Shown in pieces: positions 8,120 through 8,809 of a DNA stretch of 8,809 nt. Within the stretch, counting starts at the first letter, position 1. Every line of letters starts with the position of its first letter. The stretch covers positions 1-8,809 of the forward strand of contig CAAHEN010000253.1 of the NCBI GenBank assembly GCA_900772575.1, in the 5' to 3' direction. Under the pieces are notes generated by a model. The model was not told the DNA's origin. It saw nothing but the letters and a program-made list of their open reading frames with translations, and searched no databases. The DNA comes from Bacteroidaceae bacterium. Its GTDB lineage: Bacteria; Bacteroidota; Bacteroidia; Bacteroidales; Bacteroidaceae. Made by a program: the position numbers and the translations under genes.

Positions 8120-8146
8120 CATGCCATGTAAGGCATGAATTTATTT
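8120..8146 (+). terminator. candidate intrinsic terminator after birA
   Basis: CATGCC (8120-8125) and GGCATG (8132-8137) pair perfectly around a 6-nt loop, ATGTAA. They are followed by AATTTATTT, an AT-rich tail with an interrupted T run. The position, 57 bp after the birA stop and before the tRNA promoter, fits the end of the upstream operon. The stem is only 6 bp and the T tract is imperfect, so termination may be weak. The call rests on geometry only. Confidence 0.5.
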
Positions 8147-8166
8147 GAGCAAAAGCCAGTTCACGC

Positions 8167-8197
8167 TTGCGCAGTCCAAAATAAATATCTACTTTTG
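8167..8197 (+). promoter_or_regulatory. Bacteroidota-type promoter for tRNA-Ser
   Basis: TTG at 8167-8169 and TACTTTTG at 8190-8197 are separated by 20 bp. This matches the -33 (TTG core) and -7 (TAnnTTTG) elements recognised by the primary sigma factor in Bacteroides and relatives, including the characteristic TTTG end of the -7 box. Transcription would start a few bases downstream, near 8203-8205, leaving a very short leader before the mature tRNA 5' end at 8210. That arrangement is typical for tRNA genes in this phylum. It is the only promoter in the window with a full match to the -7 consensus at a sensible place. Confidence 0.75.
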
Positions 8198-8209
8198 CAG
8201 TCGCAATAA

Positions 8210-8296
8210 GGAAAGATGCCGGAGTGGTCGAACGGGCCGCACTCGAAATGCGGTGAACGGGTAACTGTTCCGGGGGTTCGAATCCCTCTCTTTCCG
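8210..8296 (+). tRNA. tRNA-Ser(CGA)
   Basis: An 87-nt class II tRNA that delivers serine to UCG codons. The acceptor stem pairs GGAAAGA (8210-8216) with TCTTTCC (8289-8295), with discriminator G at 8296. The D-arm region includes GGAGTGGTCGAACGG. The anticodon stem is CCGCA/TGCGG around the loop CTCGAAA, with anticodon CGA at 8244-8246. The long variable arm typical of serine tRNAs pairs GAACGG (8255-8260) with CTGTTC (8265-8270) around GTAA. The T-arm has stem GGGGG/CCCTC (one G-T pair) and loop TTCGAAT at 8277-8283. The next bases are CGA, so the 3' CCA is not encoded and must be added by tRNA nucleotidyltransferase. It has its own promoter upstream and a strong inverted repeat 4 nt downstream. 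Confidence 0.96.
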
Positions 8297-8299
8297 CGA

Positions 8300-8344
8300 G
8301 AAACGGGTTCAACTTACGGATATCCAGTAAGTTGAACCCGTTTC
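8300..8344 (+). terminator. 18-bp perfect inverted repeat after tRNA-Ser, probable terminator
   Basis: GAAACGGGTTCAACTTAC (8300-8317) is exactly complementary to 8327-8344 around a 9-nt loop (GGATATCCA), with no mismatch. It begins 4 nt after the tRNA discriminator base, where a transcription terminator and processing signal would be expected. The T-rich part lies in the distal arm (GTTTC) and runs into CTTAG, so the classical U tract is short. A role as terminator is the simplest reading. Its perfection and length are greater than needed for termination alone. Confidence 0.65.
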
Positions 8345-8446
8345 CTTAGTCCTCCGAACAGGCTACCGCTAAATACATCTAAGGATTATTACTGTCCGGT
8401 AACAATCTGAAACGTAAGCCGCATTTATTGGTTTCACCTTAAAGTA

Positions 8447-8485
8447 CAACGGCACGAAGCGCACAATACACACTTCGTGCCGTTG
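8447..8485 (-). terminator. 13-bp perfect inverted repeat, candidate terminator for the - strand gene(s)
   Basis: CAACGGCACGAAG (8447-8459) is exactly complementary to CTTCGTGCCGTTG (8473-8485) across a 13-nt loop. Read on the - strand it would follow the sugar transferase, and it lies 21 bp beyond the stop of the short open frame at 8507. The - strand sequence after the stem is TACTTTAAGG, a poor T tract. On the + strand it is GCTTATTAG, also poor. It may act in both directions between convergent transcripts. The assignment rests on position and symmetry. Confidence 0.45.
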
Positions 8486-8506
8486 GCTTATTAGAAGGGG
8501 GAGAAA

Positions 8507-8656
8507 CTATACGATATTCTCAACCACTTCGTCGGGGTAGACGATATTAATGTCCTTGTTGGCCAACATCACGGGGAACCATCGCACAGGCGATCTTGCA
8601 CGGTTGCCACTCAGCGCGGCAGGGAGAGGCAGATGGACTTTCGCCGCGGTCTCCTG
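8507..8656 (-). other. short open frame of 49 codons, possible gene remnant; not recognised
   Basis: On the - strand a frame is open from just after a TAA at 8659-8657 down to TAG at 8509-8507. It has no ATG until codon 30 (8569-8567). From there the 20 codons read MLANKDINIVYPDEVVENIV, which looks protein-like in composition. It lies downstream of the sugar transferase stop in the same orientation, as expected for a decayed or truncated following gene. A competing + strand frame of 47 codons (ATG 8550 to TGA 8691-8693, beginning MSLLANITGNHRTGDLARLP) overlaps it and runs into the antisense of the sugar transferase, so neither frame is secure. The segment could also be a dispersed intergenic repeat. 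I assign no function. Confidence 0.25.
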
Positions 8657-8664
8657 TTATCCGT

Positions 8665-8809
8665 TCAGAACTTCTTTCCCCGCGCGATGTTGAAGAAGGT
8701 CAGCCAGAGGATCTTGAAGTCGAGTCCCCAGGAACGGTGCTGGAGGTAGTAGAGGTCGTAGTGCAGGCGCGAGACCATCTTGTCGATGGTGTCCGTATAG
8801 CCGTTGTAG
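8665..8809 (-). CDS. C-terminal end of a polyprenyl-phosphate sugar-1-phosphate transferase (WcaJ/WbaP-like), cut by the window
   Basis: Only the last 47 residues and the TGA stop (8667-8665) are inside the window, and the gene continues beyond 8809. The sequence YNGYTDTIDKMVSRLHYDLY followed by YLQHRSWGLDFKILWLTFFN fits the conserved C-terminus of bacterial sugar transferases (Pfam Bac_transf type). In that family an NGYRG...KMxxRVxYDLYYIxxWSxxLDxKI pattern closes the catalytic domain, and this copy ends in IARGKKF. These membrane enzymes transfer a sugar phosphate from a UDP-sugar to undecaprenyl phosphate and start capsule, exopolysaccharide or glycan synthesis. Orientation is opposite to all other protein genes here. 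Which sugar it uses cannot be told from this fragment. Confidence 0.85.
   Translation of the reverse strand, partial: YNGYTDTIDKMVSRLHYDLYYLQHRSWGLDFKILWLTFFNIARGKKF

Larger units (their letters stand above)
8345..8664. other. 320-bp stretch without a confident gene, between the tRNA terminator and the sugar transferase
   Basis: This region holds a 13-bp inverted repeat at 8447-8485 and open frames on both strands between about 8507 and 8693. It contains no recognisable RNA gene, promoter consensus or mobile-element feature. The first 100 bases (8345-8446) are AT-richer and show nothing I can name. The region separates + strand genes from the - strand polysaccharide gene, so it is a convergent intergenic space. 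Confidence 0.6.

Noticed and set aside
7769..8122. A 117-codon - strand frame starting MATGRVLRATMQDG
   Set aside because: Most of it is antisense to birA. The short part outside birA has no supporting motif and overlaps the palindrome and the candidate terminator.
8063..8134. In-frame open continuation of birA after its TGA stop (23 codons to TAA)
   Set aside because: BirA already ends at a normal family C-terminus (FKEVAFVI). A frame of this length without a stop is unremarkable by chance, and no read-through signal is visible.
8055..8312. An 85-codon frame on the - strand across the tRNA, containing AEREGFEPPEQLPV
   Set aside because: It is the antisense of the tRNA-Ser T-arm, variable arm and anticodon arm. 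The EGFEPP-type peptide is a familiar artefact of reading through the reverse complement of a tRNA gene.

Overview
The window reads as a chromosomal segment from a moderately GC-rich member of the Bacteroidota, most likely Bacteroidales and possibly Prevotella-like. Three things point there. The protein families are typical of the group: a DUF5117/DUF4953-type zinc metalloprotease and a stand-alone biotin ligase without a DNA-binding domain. No start codon has a convincing Shine-Dalgarno sequence. The tRNA gene carries a TTG-N20-TAnnTTTG promoter of the Bacteroides sigma-ABfr type. Genus-level placement is inference only.

Layout: positions 1-8062 hold seven closely packed genes, all on the + strand. 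In order they are the 3' part of a 23S rRNA uracil-5-methyltransferase (rlmD), an unrecognised 233-residue protein, an exported zinc metalloprotease, the RNA-binding transcription/translation factor Tex, the tRNA adenosine deaminase TadA, a YraN/UPF0102 nuclease-fold protein and a biotin-protein ligase. Gaps are 15-106 bp and none shows a recognisable promoter, so these genes may be one long operon or overlapping transcripts. A small hairpin with an AT-rich tail follows birA.

From 8167 to 8344 there is a self-contained tRNA-Ser(CGA) unit: promoter, an 87-nt class II tRNA without encoded CCA, and an 18-bp perfect inverted repeat that probably ends transcription. Beyond it the organisation changes. 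A 320-bp stretch without a clear gene contains a second strong inverted repeat and an undiagnosed open frame. The window then ends in the C-terminal 47 residues of a polyprenyl-phosphate sugar-1-phosphate transferase on the - strand. That enzyme type normally starts capsule or exopolysaccharide synthesis, so the tRNA may mark the edge of a surface-polysaccharide region.

Functionally, several genes act on RNA or translation: RlmD on 23S rRNA, TadA on the tRNA wobble position, Tex on RNA and transcription complexes, plus the tRNA-Ser itself. BirA activates biotin carboxylases, and the metalloprotease is likely a cell-envelope enzyme. I see no IS element, CRISPR array, prophage, toxin-antitoxin or defence genes. 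Most of the window is ordinary housekeeping sequence. The points worth a second look are the unrecognised gene at 1077-1778 and the tRNA-to-polysaccharide junction at 8300-8664.
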